Below are positions 21,686-32,378 of a stretch of DNA of 64,000 nucleotides, one piece after another. The notes under the pieces are model-generated. The model did no database searches. It saw only the letters and a list, made by a program, of their open reading frames with translations, and was not told where the DNA came from. Positions within the stretch are counted from its first letter, which is position 1; each line of letters opens with the position of its first letter. The stretch is from Lonicera japonica (taxonomy: Eukaryota; Streptophyta; Magnoliopsida; Dipsacales; Caprifoliaceae), in NCBI GenBank assembly GCA_021464415.1, contig CM038466.1, forward strand, positions 51,308,039 through 51,372,038, read 5' to 3'. Both the position numbers and the translations under genes were made by a program.

Positions 21686-22115
21686 CACTACTTGGTAAAA
21701 GGTTTTAAGAGACTGACTCTCATAGTCGCTTAAGACCTCTTCTCCGTCTCTTAAGTCTTAAGCGACTAACTATTAGTCGCTTAAGTATTGTTGCATAAAC
21801 CTAGTGGCTGTAGTTCTTAAGTGACAGAGAAATATGAGTCCGTCGCTTAAGAAACCCTTAAGCCACGGACTCAAACTCTGTCGCTTAAGGCTTAGGTGAC
21901 TAAAGAAAATAGATTAGTCGCTTAAGCAAGCCAGCTTAAGTGACTGACAGTGGCTTTGTTGGTCTCGTAAGCTGGGAAGTTAAGCGACTGACAATGTATT
22001 TCTCAGTCTCTTAAACTAGGTCACTTAAGCGACTGACATAGCAATTGTTAGTCTCTTAACCTAGCCAGCTTAAGCGACTGACATAGCATTTGTCAGTCTC
22101 TTAAGTGAAGAAGTA
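21686..22115. repeat. Outer CACTA left terminal and subterminal array
   Basis: About a dozen direct and inverted copies of CTTAAGCGACTGACA-like motifs (variants with AGTCGC, AGTCTC). In En/Spm such subterminal motifs are bound by TNPA. Confidence 0.85.
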
Positions 22116-22404
22116 CCATTCCACAAGCATGTACAATTCTAGCAGCCTGCAGGTTTGTCAAACCTGCAATTTATATCAATTCACACCTGTAATTCAAACC
22201 AATTCACAACCAAACTTGCAATTCAAACCAGTACAATTTCAACAATTGTTCACATAAAAAGTCAACACAAATACATGTTTATAATTCATAAACAACATAC
22301 AAACACTAAATGTAGTTCATTTACAAGATTAAAAACTTGTTCACAAAAAATACAAGTCTGATAACAAAAGTTGCGAAAGTACAAATTTAGTTAAATAAAC
22401 AAGT
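22116..22404. other. 3' region of the outer TNPA gene
   Basis: AT-rich with no domain. Lies between the subterminal array and the last TNPA exon on the minus strand, so it probably corresponds to 3' untranslated sequence. Confidence 0.4.
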
Positions 22405-22599
22405 TCATCTCTGACTGGTATTGGAACCCGCCCCCTCATGGGTCTCCTTAAGCTGCCTCACCATCTCATGACTATCTGCGCATTGTCCCTCAAGCTGGCG
22501 AATGCGCTCGTTTGTTGCCGTGAGTCCCTCCTTCGTAAACTTGAGTTCCTCCTCCTGAATCTTAACCTTCTCCTCCTGAAACTTGACCTTCTCCGCCAA
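22405..22599 (-). pseudogene. Outer CACTA TNPA-like last exon (coiled coil)
   Basis: About 64 residues, mostly charged coiled coil (EEKVKIQEEELKF, ATNERIRQLEGQ), ending TSQR then a stop. Its position and character match the coiled-coil C-terminus of the TNPA-like gene of the inner element (23837-24316). The rest of the gene (Transposase_24 domain) is missing, presumably deleted. Confidence 0.5.
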
Positions 22600-22730
22600 T
22601 TAATTAATGTATTACAAATATGTTATTTACTTGACTGGGTCAATAACAAATGAATTACAAAAAAAGTCCTTATGTGCACAACTCACAGTTACCAAACCTC
22701 GCCTCCCATGCTAGTGTGTGTGTGTCTATA

Positions 22731-22772
<42 letters not shown>

Positions 22773-23033
22773 GAGATAACTAGTTTGCCTGCTTTAATAT
22801 ACATACATATCTCACTATAAGTAAGTTCTATTCTATGCCATTAACCGTTGAAATTAGAGTTTTCCCTCATAGGTGAAAAAGGTTAAAGGGGAAATCTTAA
22901 TTTGAGAAAAAATAGTGTGCACTGATTTTTGGCTAGTCAAATAGCCCTGAACTTGTACTTTTAATCATAAGATTATGTTGAAATTGAAGTTTTCATAAGG
23001 AGTACAAAAACCGAAGTAAGATTCTTCATCAGA
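22600..23033. other. Outer CACTA interior with ATT microsatellite
   Basis: (ATT)n at about 22731-22771. Otherwise AT-rich with nothing recognised. 23031-23033 (AGA) is the left TSD of the inner CACTA. Confidence 0.6.
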
Positions 23034-23460
23034 CACTACCTCAAAAGGACACTTAGGCGACGTAGATTGTACGTCGCCCCAATCTTAGGCGACGTAGGAT
23101 ACGTCGCCTAAGGTACGTTGCCTAAGCTATGTCGCCCTAGGTAATGGGCGACGTAAAAAAATAATTATGTCGCCTAAGATAAATCCAAGGCGACGTAGAA
23201 ATACATACGTCGCCTGTGTGGTCTGAGCAGAGTTGACTTTGACTGGACTTTAGGCGACGTAATCATTTAGATACATCGCCTATGTCTCCTACTTAGGCGA
23301 CGTACTTATTTAACTACGTCGCCTAAAGTCCAGTCAAAGTCAACTCTTCTCTTACCTTAGGCGACGTAGTTAAATAAGTACGTCGCCTAAAATCAGTGCA
23401 GAGTTGACTTTTGACCGGACTTTGGGCGACGTAAGTAAAATAATTACGTCGCCTAAGTGA
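23034..23460. repeat. Inner CACTA left terminal and subterminal array
   Basis: At least ten TTAGGCGACGTA motifs, mostly in inverted pairs (CTTAGGCGACGTA ... TACGTCGCCTAAG) spaced 10-20 bp, with two longer near-duplicates ending GGACTTTAGGCGACGTA at about 23240-23440. Confidence 0.88.
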
Positions 23461-23604
23461 ATTAAAATAATTACAGAAATTGCCTGTTTCTGTGTGCACC
23501 CCACGCGTGCACTTCTATACAAATAACCTGCATTACAAACCAATTTCATTCATTCAAACATCCTGCCCAATCGTTCATGTTTTTCTTTCATTCAAATATC
23601 AAAA

Positions 23605-23735
23605 CATTCAATTATTCAAATATCCGAGCATTCAGTTATTCAAATATCTAAGCATTCAATCATTCAAATATCCGAGCATTCAGTTATTCAAATATCTAAG
23701 CATTCAATCATTCAAATATTTAAGCATTCAATTAA
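23605..23735 (+). repeat. 24-bp tandem repeat, about 5.5 copies
   Basis: Units of the form CATTCARTYATTCAAATAT + CYRAG. The 24-bp period keeps a reading frame open on the plus strand, but that protein has no other support. Lies in the 3' region of the TNPA-like gene. Confidence 0.8.
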
Positions 23736-23836
23736 ATGTTCAAAACGTTTATAAATTACAACAATGTCCTACAAAACAGTTTTAAAAACTTTACAATCAT
23801 ATAAAATTGATCAATAAGAAAATAAACCTAAAACTA

Positions 23837-25621
23837 TCATGCGTTGGAGCCATTGGATGGTGGAGCCCTCATATTCATCTGCCTCGCCATTTTTGCAAGC
23901 TGGGCCTATACCCTCGCTTCGAACTCCAGCCGCTCCCTATCTCGATCCTGCCACTCCCTCTCGAGCTGCCTCTCGCGCTCCTGCCGATCCCGTCTTTCCT
24001 GTTGAAGACGCTCCTCCAGTTCCTTTTGATTTGCCCTAAGTCTGGCAAACTCCTCCTCAATCGCGGCATTTCGAGGCTCCGGCCGTGATGGTCCTCTCGT
24101 CCTTGGCTGCTTGGCGACGCCGCTACCTAAGCCGTGAACCCTGGTCCCTCTCGAAGGACCGACCACCCTCTCCATAAGCCTGATCTCTACATCAACAGAG
24201 AGTCTCGGCGGAGCTGTGACTGAGGCTGGTGAGGTGCCATCCGATGTATCCTCGATCGGAGGCATACTCTCCATCAACGAGCCAACCGCCTCGTCGCTCG
24301 CCTGCTGAACCCGCGACTGCAAATAGCAATAAATATAATTAATGAATTTCTTATTACAAATAATTAAGCCTAAGGATCGAATTTCTTATTACAAATAACT
24401 AGCAATAAATGTAATGAATTAATAAATAATAAACTTACCGTGCCCTCGGGATCGAATTTCTTGTACATGTCTATGTACGTCTTCGCGTGAGGAGCTTGCT
24501 CGCCTTTTTTTGTGTACTCCTCAACTCGAGCTGCAAAAGGCCTGGCCCCTCCGCTGTGGGGCCTCTTGTTTGTCGAGGCCCGGACCGCCTTCATTTGCTC
24601 GCTCTGCCTCTGCAAGATATATAAGATACAAACCGTTCGAATTTTCAATTGTATTTAAATTAAGTTAAACAAATTAATTAATTTTACCTGAAATTCGGGA
24701 TCCCTGAAGTGGTGCCACAACCACTGCCACTCCGCAGGCCGATGTGCAAACTCGACAGGAAGGGGCGAATCTCCCAATTCCTGCCAGTTCACGTGACAAG
24801 AAGACTTCCACTGCCACAACTGGTTGGCAGCCTTCTCATCTATCCAGCCAGTGAGCTTCCTACGCCGGTGATCGATATCGTAGTTCACTTACAAAGCAAA
24901 ACAACAGAAAGAAACATTAGTAATTTGAAATAATAACAAACAATAACAAACAATAAAAAATAAAGAAAAATGCAAAACATATAGATAAAAAATCCAGCAA
25001 CGTCGTCCGCTCCGTCTCCGGAAGGTCATGCCATGTCGGATGGAGCATCGGACATCGGTCTTTTATATAAGCCGAGAGGTCCGTCACGAACCGGGAGCGA
25101 ACTGAGAAGGGCGGCCCCCTAATCGATTCCTCGTAGGTCACCGGGGTCCCGCCCTTCTCTTTCGTGATCGCCGCCGTTTTCTTCCCGAGTACGACTCCTC
25201 TCCTCTTATTACTCGAGGAGGCATCGGCGGTAGTATCTGTATATTACAAAAAAATTTACTCAGTAAATTATATAAAGTTAATATAATTGCCAGCGTATAA
25301 CTAACAAATCTAATTAAAAACTTTACCTGAGTCGGTCGACACGTGAGTAGTAGCAAAACTGCAGCGAATGCTGCGTGTGGGTGGTGCAGGGCCCGTGCTG
25401 CCCGTCGTCGAATGAGCAGAAGGGAGGGGTAGAACAAGCGGCAGGACCGGCGACTCCTGCGCTGAGTTCGGTGATCTGTCGACCTGGGCCGATGATTGGG
25501 GCGCCTGCTGTGAGGTTTGGGCCGCCTGCAAGGGCTGCTGCTGCTGTAGCAGGGCAAGATGGAACTCCTCGCGCATATCTACACGAGATTTCCTCCTTAT
25601 GACTGAATCTTTCGGAGGCAT
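23837..25621 (-). CDS. CACTA TNPA-like protein (Transposase_24 family), 5 exons
   Basis: Exons with GT-AG borders: 25621-25327, 25236-24979, 24887-24688, 24609-24439, 24316-23837; phases agree. Exon 1: MPPKDSVIRRKSRVDMREEF plus a Gln/Ala-rich stretch. Exon 2: basic segment, then YEESIRGPPFSVRSRFVTDL and MLHPTWHDLPETER. Exons 3-4 contain WIDEKAANQLWQWKSSCH and RPHSGGARPFAARVEEYTKK, the core of the plant Ptta/En/Spm Transposase_24 domain. Exon 5 is a long charged coiled coil (RLQQERRDRQERERQLEREW). TNPA-type proteins bind the subterminal repeats and help transposition. A TAG at 23906-23908 truncates the protein 23 codons before a second stop. The start is the first ATG of exon 1. The exon 2 donor is the least certain border. 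Confidence 0.75.
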
Positions 25622-28599
25622 CCTGACATATATTAGAAAAGAACATAAGAATACTATAATTGACTTGAATTGAAATTGAAATTGAAATTTAATTGAACTG
25701 AACTAAAATTGAAATTGAATTGAATCGAAATCGAAATCGAAAGAAACATAAGAATAGTAAACTTCAAGATCAATATATATATATAAAACTTCACTTTACA
25801 CATTACAAAAAAAAACAGATATGAAGGAAGACGTAAATTATTATAGAAATCACATCACCAAGAAGATAAGAATCAATTACATTGGGCAATGGTGATTTAT
25901 GTATAAATAGATATAGAAAAAGGTATAACTCAAAAAAGCCCTTTAAGTATTTACGATTAAATTATTATTAAGTATTTATGAATAATAAGATGTTTTTTCA
26001 ATTTTTACGATTACATTATTATTAAACTATTATATATATATATATATAAATATGTGCATATATATTATCTTTGATTATTAAACTACACTGCTAGCACTAC
26101 TCATTTGTATAGAAAAAAAATGTCAAAGAAAATTGCAGGTGGTAATATATATATATATATATGCATGTATATTATCTTTGATTATATATGTCATGTATAT
26201 TATCTTTGATTATAATTAAAACTGGAGGATTAATAACGCGAGTGCTGAACAAACAAGAGGATCTTGTGGGATTGACCTAGTGGTTCACTAGGTCCTTAAA
26301 TATTCTACGTAAAACAAGAGTTAAAGTCTGAAATTGACTTGAAATTGCATGGGTATATATATCGTGTTAACATAAAATGGACCAATCTGTACAATTATCC
26401 AAACATCTAACCATATCAAATAAAAATCTCTCAAATTCAGATGGGCGTTTATAGCGATTACGAACGCAAAACTAGTGCGCCTTGAAGCTAATTTATTTAT
26501 AATCCAAGACTATTTTATTTATAATCCAAAAATATTATAATGTAGTTCCGTAAATGCTATATGTCTATTATAATAAGTTAATAATAATAGTACGGAAAAT
26601 GCAAAGCTTACTAATTTTTTGCCCAAAATACTTGAACGAATTATTGTGGGCAGTTGCAGACATACTTTTAAATGTATAGTGTCTGATTGGTGGCACTATT
26701 GTTTGTATAAAAAAATTGTACAGTTTATTAGTGTTTAATACTAGTAGTACCTAAGTTGCTCCCTGGTCGGACAAAGTTAATTAACGGATATTTTCATCAC
26801 TTTAAAAAGTTTTATATAACAAATTAAGCTACAAAATTGATACTCATGAAGGTTAACCAATAATTACACAAACAACTATTCCTTTCAGAACCTGTTTAAA
26901 GATTTTCAAACTAAAGGTACATTACATTACAAAAACAATGTGTTAGCAGTAGGTACGTGGCAAATTGAATTCAGGATTTAAAGGTAAGGAAGGCAAAAAT
27001 ATAACTATAACAGATGATTAAATACACTTTTTTACTAACACTTATAATACTTGAAGAAACTGACTTTGGGTAATGCCTAGTTTTCCCTCAAGCCGGCCCT
27101 GACTTTGGGTAATGCCTAGTTTAAGTTATTTCGGTTTTGTTATATTGGATTTCTTTGTTTAAACTCTTGGTAGAAGGACAAGATTTTTGTGTTTACTTTA
27201 TCAAACATTAGTCGATTATGTTGCTATGCGTTCCTTAGCTAGCAAATCACTACTAATCTCATAAGCATTTGTTTATATTTATTGCAGTTTGTCCCTAAAA
27301 TATCTCATGTTGTGGAGTATTACAGGTTCATCACACAATCTGTTCAGGTATTATAGCTTCATTACACCAAACTGCTAATTAGAATCGAATGCGTACGTAG
27401 AACATAGACAAATGTGAGGCTTTTGGGAACATAACATAACATAGATTTATCTGTCATATATGTGTTTTCCGGTCCCCTCATCATCTACTATGTCTTTACA
27501 CACTATTTACTTTCCTCAGATTAAGGAATGTATATCTTAATCATTGTTCAGAAACCCTTATCAAAGCTGACTATCGTTCAATGAACCAAAAATCACGACA
27601 GCGATCCAGATTTGTTTTTAACTGTTGATTATGCATGTTAAAAGTAGTACATCCTTAAGTAAGCGAAAAAGTCAAACTGAATTCTTAGTTTGGGACGGAA
27701 TGACTAATTAATCATAAGATAGGCAAGAAGTTAGAGACGATTAATATCTTTGGCAATAACACATTTTTTTTTCTAATGCAGTAGTATATGTCAATTTCTG
27801 GTTTTCATAGTCTGTAATTTCTTTAAATTTTAGTAGAATTAAGTTTCTTTGTGAAAAATTGTTAGAATCAGCGAGGGGATGATAAATGAGATAAATATGA
27901 CAATTTGGATGACAAATTTTTTTTGCGAGTGATCAAAACTTTAAATTAATATTCCTATTTCAAACCAATGATATTGTCAACTGCAAGTGTGATTTTATTG
28001 TTTCTCCTCTCAGTTAATTTCCATTTGTTGAAAGAATAGTGTTAATTGCAATTTAGTACACTTCTTTCAAATTGAATGATATATAGAGGAACGAGCTGGA
28101 GGTCTATGATTTTTTCAATGTTTTGGAGAAACATTATTATTGTTAGTTGGGGTAATGCCTAGTTATCCTACTTATACGTGCTCTTTTTATTTTAAATTAA
28201 GAGTTTATAATTGACTTTCACAATTTTAAGGATACATTATTACAATATAATCACGCCCAAAACTGCTAAAAAGGCAAAGAAAAAATCACAGTCTTCACAT
28301 ATACATAATTAATCTGAACTAAACACTAATTTTATAAAATTAGTTCTGAGCTAAACACTAATTTTCTAAAATTAGGGTAATTAAAAGCAAAAGAGGTAGT
28401 ATTAAATAGAATAGCTATTTTAGATTGCTTTGAATTCCAAAATGACTCCAAACTGAAAATCATGATCTAATTAGCTAGGAATCTAAGTTACAATTCAATT
28501 AGCAATCAAAGAAGATTATGCTAGTAGTAATTAACTAACAAGCAATATTAATTAACTAGCAATCAACTAAAAAATGGCAATGGGATTGAGATTTAAGAG
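25622..28599. other. CACTA interior, no gene recognised
   Basis: About 3 kb of AT-rich sequence between the TNPA start and the C-rich leader. TA microsatellites occur at 25770-25785, 26030-26050 and 26143-26165. GACTTTGGGTAATGCCTAGTTT appears twice (about 27060-27122), with a related GGGGTAATGCCTAGTT near 28148. It probably represents an intron or spacer upstream of TNPA. Confidence 0.5.
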
Positions 28600-28990
28600 G
28601 GGCGAATGGGAAAAATCTTACGTGGACAATGGTGGTGGTGGTGGTGAGCGAGGGCGGTGGTGAGCTGTGGAGGCGGTGAGTGAGAGCGGCGGTGAGCGGT
28701 GGAGGCGGTGAAAGAGGGCGGCGGCGGTGGTGAGTGAGGGCATTGGTGGTGGTGAACTGCTATGGGGGCTAGGGTTTTGAGGTGGTGATGGTTGGAAATG
28801 GGGGCTAGGGTTTCGAGGTGGTGGTGGTCGGAATGGGGGCTAGATTTCGAGGTGGTGGAGGTCGGAATGGGGGCTAGGGTTTCGAGGTGGTGGTGGTCGG
28901 AAACGAGGGAGGAGCGATAGTTGAGAGATAGACGGAGAAGGAGATTGTTTCGCGGAAAAATAAAATTGGGGTGAAGGGTCTAATATATGC
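28600..28990 (-). other. Putative CACTA leader, C-rich on the minus strand
   Basis: GGTGGTGG/GGCGGTGA-rich on the plus strand, with four ~38 bp tandem units (GGGGCTAGGGTTTCGAGGTG) at about 28763-28905. Read on the minus strand it is CCACCACC-rich with AACCCTAGCCCCC repeats and a pyrimidine-rich TCTCCTTCTCCGTCTATCTC stretch, like plant 5' untranslated leaders. It may be the first exon of the TNPA transcription unit. Confidence 0.4.
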
Positions 28991-29265
28991 TATTCACTTG
29001 GGCGATATAGGTATTTATATACGTCGCCTTTGACATAACCTAAGCGACGTAATTAAATTACCTACGTCGCCTAAGTGAATTTAAAATTTTCAAAATAATT
29101 TAAATTTTCGTGAAATTTTAAGGGGGAAAACCTTTTGGGCGACGTATATATTTTTACGTCGGCTAAGAGTATCTTAGGCGATGTAGGTAATTTAATTATG
29201 TCGCCTAAGATTCTCTTAGGCGACGTAAAAATATAAATTACGTCGCCTAAGAGTCTTTAATAAAT
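28990..29265. repeat. Internal array of CACTA subterminal motifs
   Basis: Eight or so TTAGGCGACGTA-like motifs in inverted pairs, the same family as at the element ends but about 6 kb from the left end and 9 kb from the right end. No CACTA terminus adjoins it. Confidence 0.8.
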
Positions 29266-29713
29266 TTTTTATTTTAATAGTAATTTAATTTTAATAATTT
29301 TAACAAGATAATTTATATTGTAATTATAACCTGCCCAATTATATTTTAGTAATAATTATTTTAATAATCATAATAATAATTATTATTATTATAACCCGAT
29401 AGGGGTGCAACAGATTATTATAACGCAACAAACAGATACACAACAGCAAATTTGTTTTGTGTGCCATACTATCAATGAGGTTCTGAGCTTTTTCAATTCT
29501 GTACAACCGATGCTTATGAAGAAAAAAAGGTTATTCTTAAGGTTTTAGTATTAGTTTGGAAGATTTTTTTATCCCCAAGGGACTCCAAGAGAATGTTCAG
29601 ATGAGTATTTAAGATGTTTGCCCCCTGCTGCATCACTTAAGGTCCTCATACTATGAGTTGGTGGAGTTGTAGCTGGAGAATCACTTAAGCTTTTTTAAAT
29701 GCACATAATAGTC
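29266..29713. other. 3' region of the TNPD-like gene
   Basis: AT-rich, with an AATAAT-rich stretch at 29320-29395 and no coding signal. Downstream of the transposase stop on the minus strand. Confidence 0.5.
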
Positions 29714-30187
29714 TCAATTGGAGTCATCATCATCGTCGTCGTCGTCGTCGTCGTCTTCAACCTCATCGCTGCTATATAGATCATTGTTAAACCCTTCAGC
29801 ATCGTCGAAGTCTTCATCCTCGTCATAATCATCATCCTCGTCTTCATCTTCATTTTCATATACGGGAATATTTACAAATGGTACTGGACCTAGGTTGATA
29901 AATAACTCCGATATAGGAAGACATATCGCATCCGGCTCTTGATAAGGTTCATCTACTTCATACAGTGGAGTGGTCATATCGTCCCTTGCAAGTGTGGCCT
30001 CACTGAACATACCTCTGTGTGCCATATGATTGACGACTTTCCAACCCTCACCAGCCAATGGATCATCTATATAGAACACTTGGGTTGTCGTCGTGGCCAG
30101 AATAAATGGAAAGTCGTCGTACCATTTACTATTCGTGTTGACGGAAGTAAGACCACGATTATACTGTACACTACCGGGAACAGTAGG

Positions 30188-30192
30188 GTCGG
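30188..30192. repeat. 5-bp TSD GTCGG, left
   Basis: Repeated at 33672-33676 on the other side of the solo LTR. Confidence 0.85.
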
Positions 30193-30591
30193 TGTAATAC
30201 CCGGTTCATTTATTCCACCGGGGTTGCCTTCACTCGGTCGCTTATTTCACCTCGGATGGTGAAATCACAGTTTATGGAGTTTCGTAGTGCTCTGCCACCT
30301 TGCACCAGTCGTATTAGTCTATTTACACTCGTGCGAATGATTGTTTAATGATTCAGGTGGTCCGAATCGATTTCGGGTTGCATATGGTGAGTTTCGGTCT
30401 TTTTGTGATTAAAGGTTTTTGACCAACTTTGGGATACTATAACATCTTAATTTGATGTCCGAATGAGTCCCCGTCAGTGCCAAAATCTCCGTATTGTTCC
30501 CCTCTACAACTTCCGTGTTTGGCCCGGAATGAGATTCCAGCATTTTGAGGGTCCGGGAAGCCAAAAATCAGTTGGATTTAGTGCAGTGGTT

Positions 30592-30698
30592 CCAAGATCG
30601 ATCTTGGGAAGGCCAAGATCGATCTTGGGCTATCCTGGGAGGAAATTTTTGGCAGAGAGCTCCCAAGATCGATCTTGGACCCCCAAGATCGATCTTGG
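30592..30698. repeat. Four copies of a 16-bp perfect palindrome in solo LTR 1
   Basis: CCAAGATCGATCTTGG at 30592, 30613, 30663 and 30683, spaced 21, 50 and 20 bp. The same four, at nearly the same spacing, occur in solo LTR 2 at 52293-52400. Confidence 0.92.
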
Positions 30699-32117
30699 TG
30701 CCCTGGAGTCGAATTTTCCAGAACTTTGACCCCATTTTTATACACCCAAACCATTTTTCTTCCCAATTTTTCGAACCATACTTTCCCTACACATATTAAG
30801 AAAGTTCTTGAGAGATAAAGGGGAGATTTGTGAGATTATATTGTTGATCCCTCATCCAAACCCAAGGATTACACTACACAAACACTATTCATTATCTTCT
30901 TCTTCAATCCTCCATGGAAGCTCAAGGAGGGAAAGCTTAGGCATGGGGTTCAGCCACCAATTCTCCTCCATGGAGCTTCAAGCTTGGTTCAACGCATCAT
31001 ATGAGGTGGGAACACTAATACTAAACTTACTTTTCAAATTATATTGTGTTGTATCAGAAATTTATACACAAATTTGGGGATTCTATCAAAACCCTAGGTT
31101 GTATGCATTCTATGGGGTTTGGACTAGATAAAGCTTCGAATGATGATCTATATTGATAGAATATGACTTCAATTGCATGATTTAACATGTAAATCCATGT
31201 TTTAGTTCGTATACGCAATGGTTCTTATGAAACCCATCTCGTAGTCATATGTATGACCTATAGTTTGGGGGTTTTTGGATTGGTGCCTTAAAGATATTTG
31301 ATTGTGGAAAATAAGTGATGAATATGCCTAGATATGTTATCGATTATAAGAATAGGGCATTATATGTGAGACTTGTACTAAAACCCACTAAGGTGGAACC
31401 GAATGCAACAATCTTTGAGTATAGTGTCTTATGTAGGTTATTGCTAGACTAGCAATGAGAATACAAGCCTGGTACGTCTTATTAATGTGATGAACGTAAT
31501 TTAGCGAGGTGCGGGTCGCCTTAGCCATAATAATAAGGGGCGAACATGCCGTAAGCATACCGGTTAGGCGAGAATCATCAGAGCTGATGCTTGGCTTGAT
31601 AGAATAACCTGAGAACTATGATTCAAATCATACGGCCGAAGTTTTACACGCTTGGCACATTACATAATGAGAGATAATGATAATAAATCGATCGGCCATA
31701 AAATGTGAATAAACATGCAACGATAAGGCTATAGTCGTAATGTGCCGATGGCCAAATGTGTGATGGATTATGTGGGCTTGTGATATGTATGTAAGTCAAT
31801 GTTGAATGGATATATTGATGTTGATGCGATCACATGTGCTATAATGATATTGATAATGATGTTGGGACATCTATATTGTACATACATGTTCTTGATTGAT
31901 GTTTTGGCCCATTTATCTATACGGGCATTGATTGTAACATTCTAGCCTCACCATTGAAGGTTGTAGCCCTGCCATATGATTGGGTTGTAGTTGCTATGTT
32001 TAAACACTAACACTAGTTGTGGGTTGGAGCCCCGATTGATTTAGGGTTGGAGCCCTATATAATGTGACTGCTTGTGATTTTATTTGTGAGATTTGTTGAT
32101 ATGTTTATCGTTTGCAT

Positions 32118-32378
32118 GATAATAAAGCCGGGGGCAACGGGATACAAATGCCAGGCCGGGGGCACCGGGCTATAAATGCCAGGCCAGAGGTGCTGGGATA
32201 GAAATACCATTGTATACGTATACAGGTGCACCATAGTAAGGCCGGGGGTACCGGGATATAAATACCAAGAGTTATAGCTGGAGTGGAGCCACCCAAAACG
32301 GATAAGGGAAAGGGCTACCCAGTACACTGGAGTGGAGCCACCCAAAACATATAAGGGAAAGGGCTACCCAGTACAGTG
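32118..32378. repeat. Two tandem arrays inside solo LTR 1
   Basis: Three to four copies of a GGCCGGGGGYACCGGGATA + AAATGCC type unit at about 32127-32266, followed by two ~48 bp copies starting CTGGAGTGGAGCCACCC at about 32278-32373. Only parts of these are present at the matching place in solo LTR 2. Confidence 0.75.

Noticed and set aside
23040..23460. Regularly spaced repeats resembling a CRISPR array
   Set aside because: The repeats are 12-13 bp, in inverted pairs, and adjoin a CACTA terminus with an exact TSD; they are transposase-binding subterminal motifs in a plant genome.
23480..23785. Plus-strand frame with an eight-residue repeat (YPSIQLFK)
   Set aside because: Explained by the 24-bp tandem repeat in the 3' region of the minus-strand TNPA-like gene; no domain or start context.
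25375..25602. Plus-strand frame opposite the TNPA first exon
   Set aside because: It is antisense to a GC-rich coding exon with good splice borders and Transposase_24 homology downstream.
26273..26340. Possible SINE (CCTAGTGGTTCACTAGG box A-like)
   Set aside because: No box B, A-tail or flanking duplication was found.
30463..30729. Frame with repeated PRSILG residues
   Set aside because: The repeats come from the CCAAGATCGATCTTGG palindromes of a solo LTR; not a protein.
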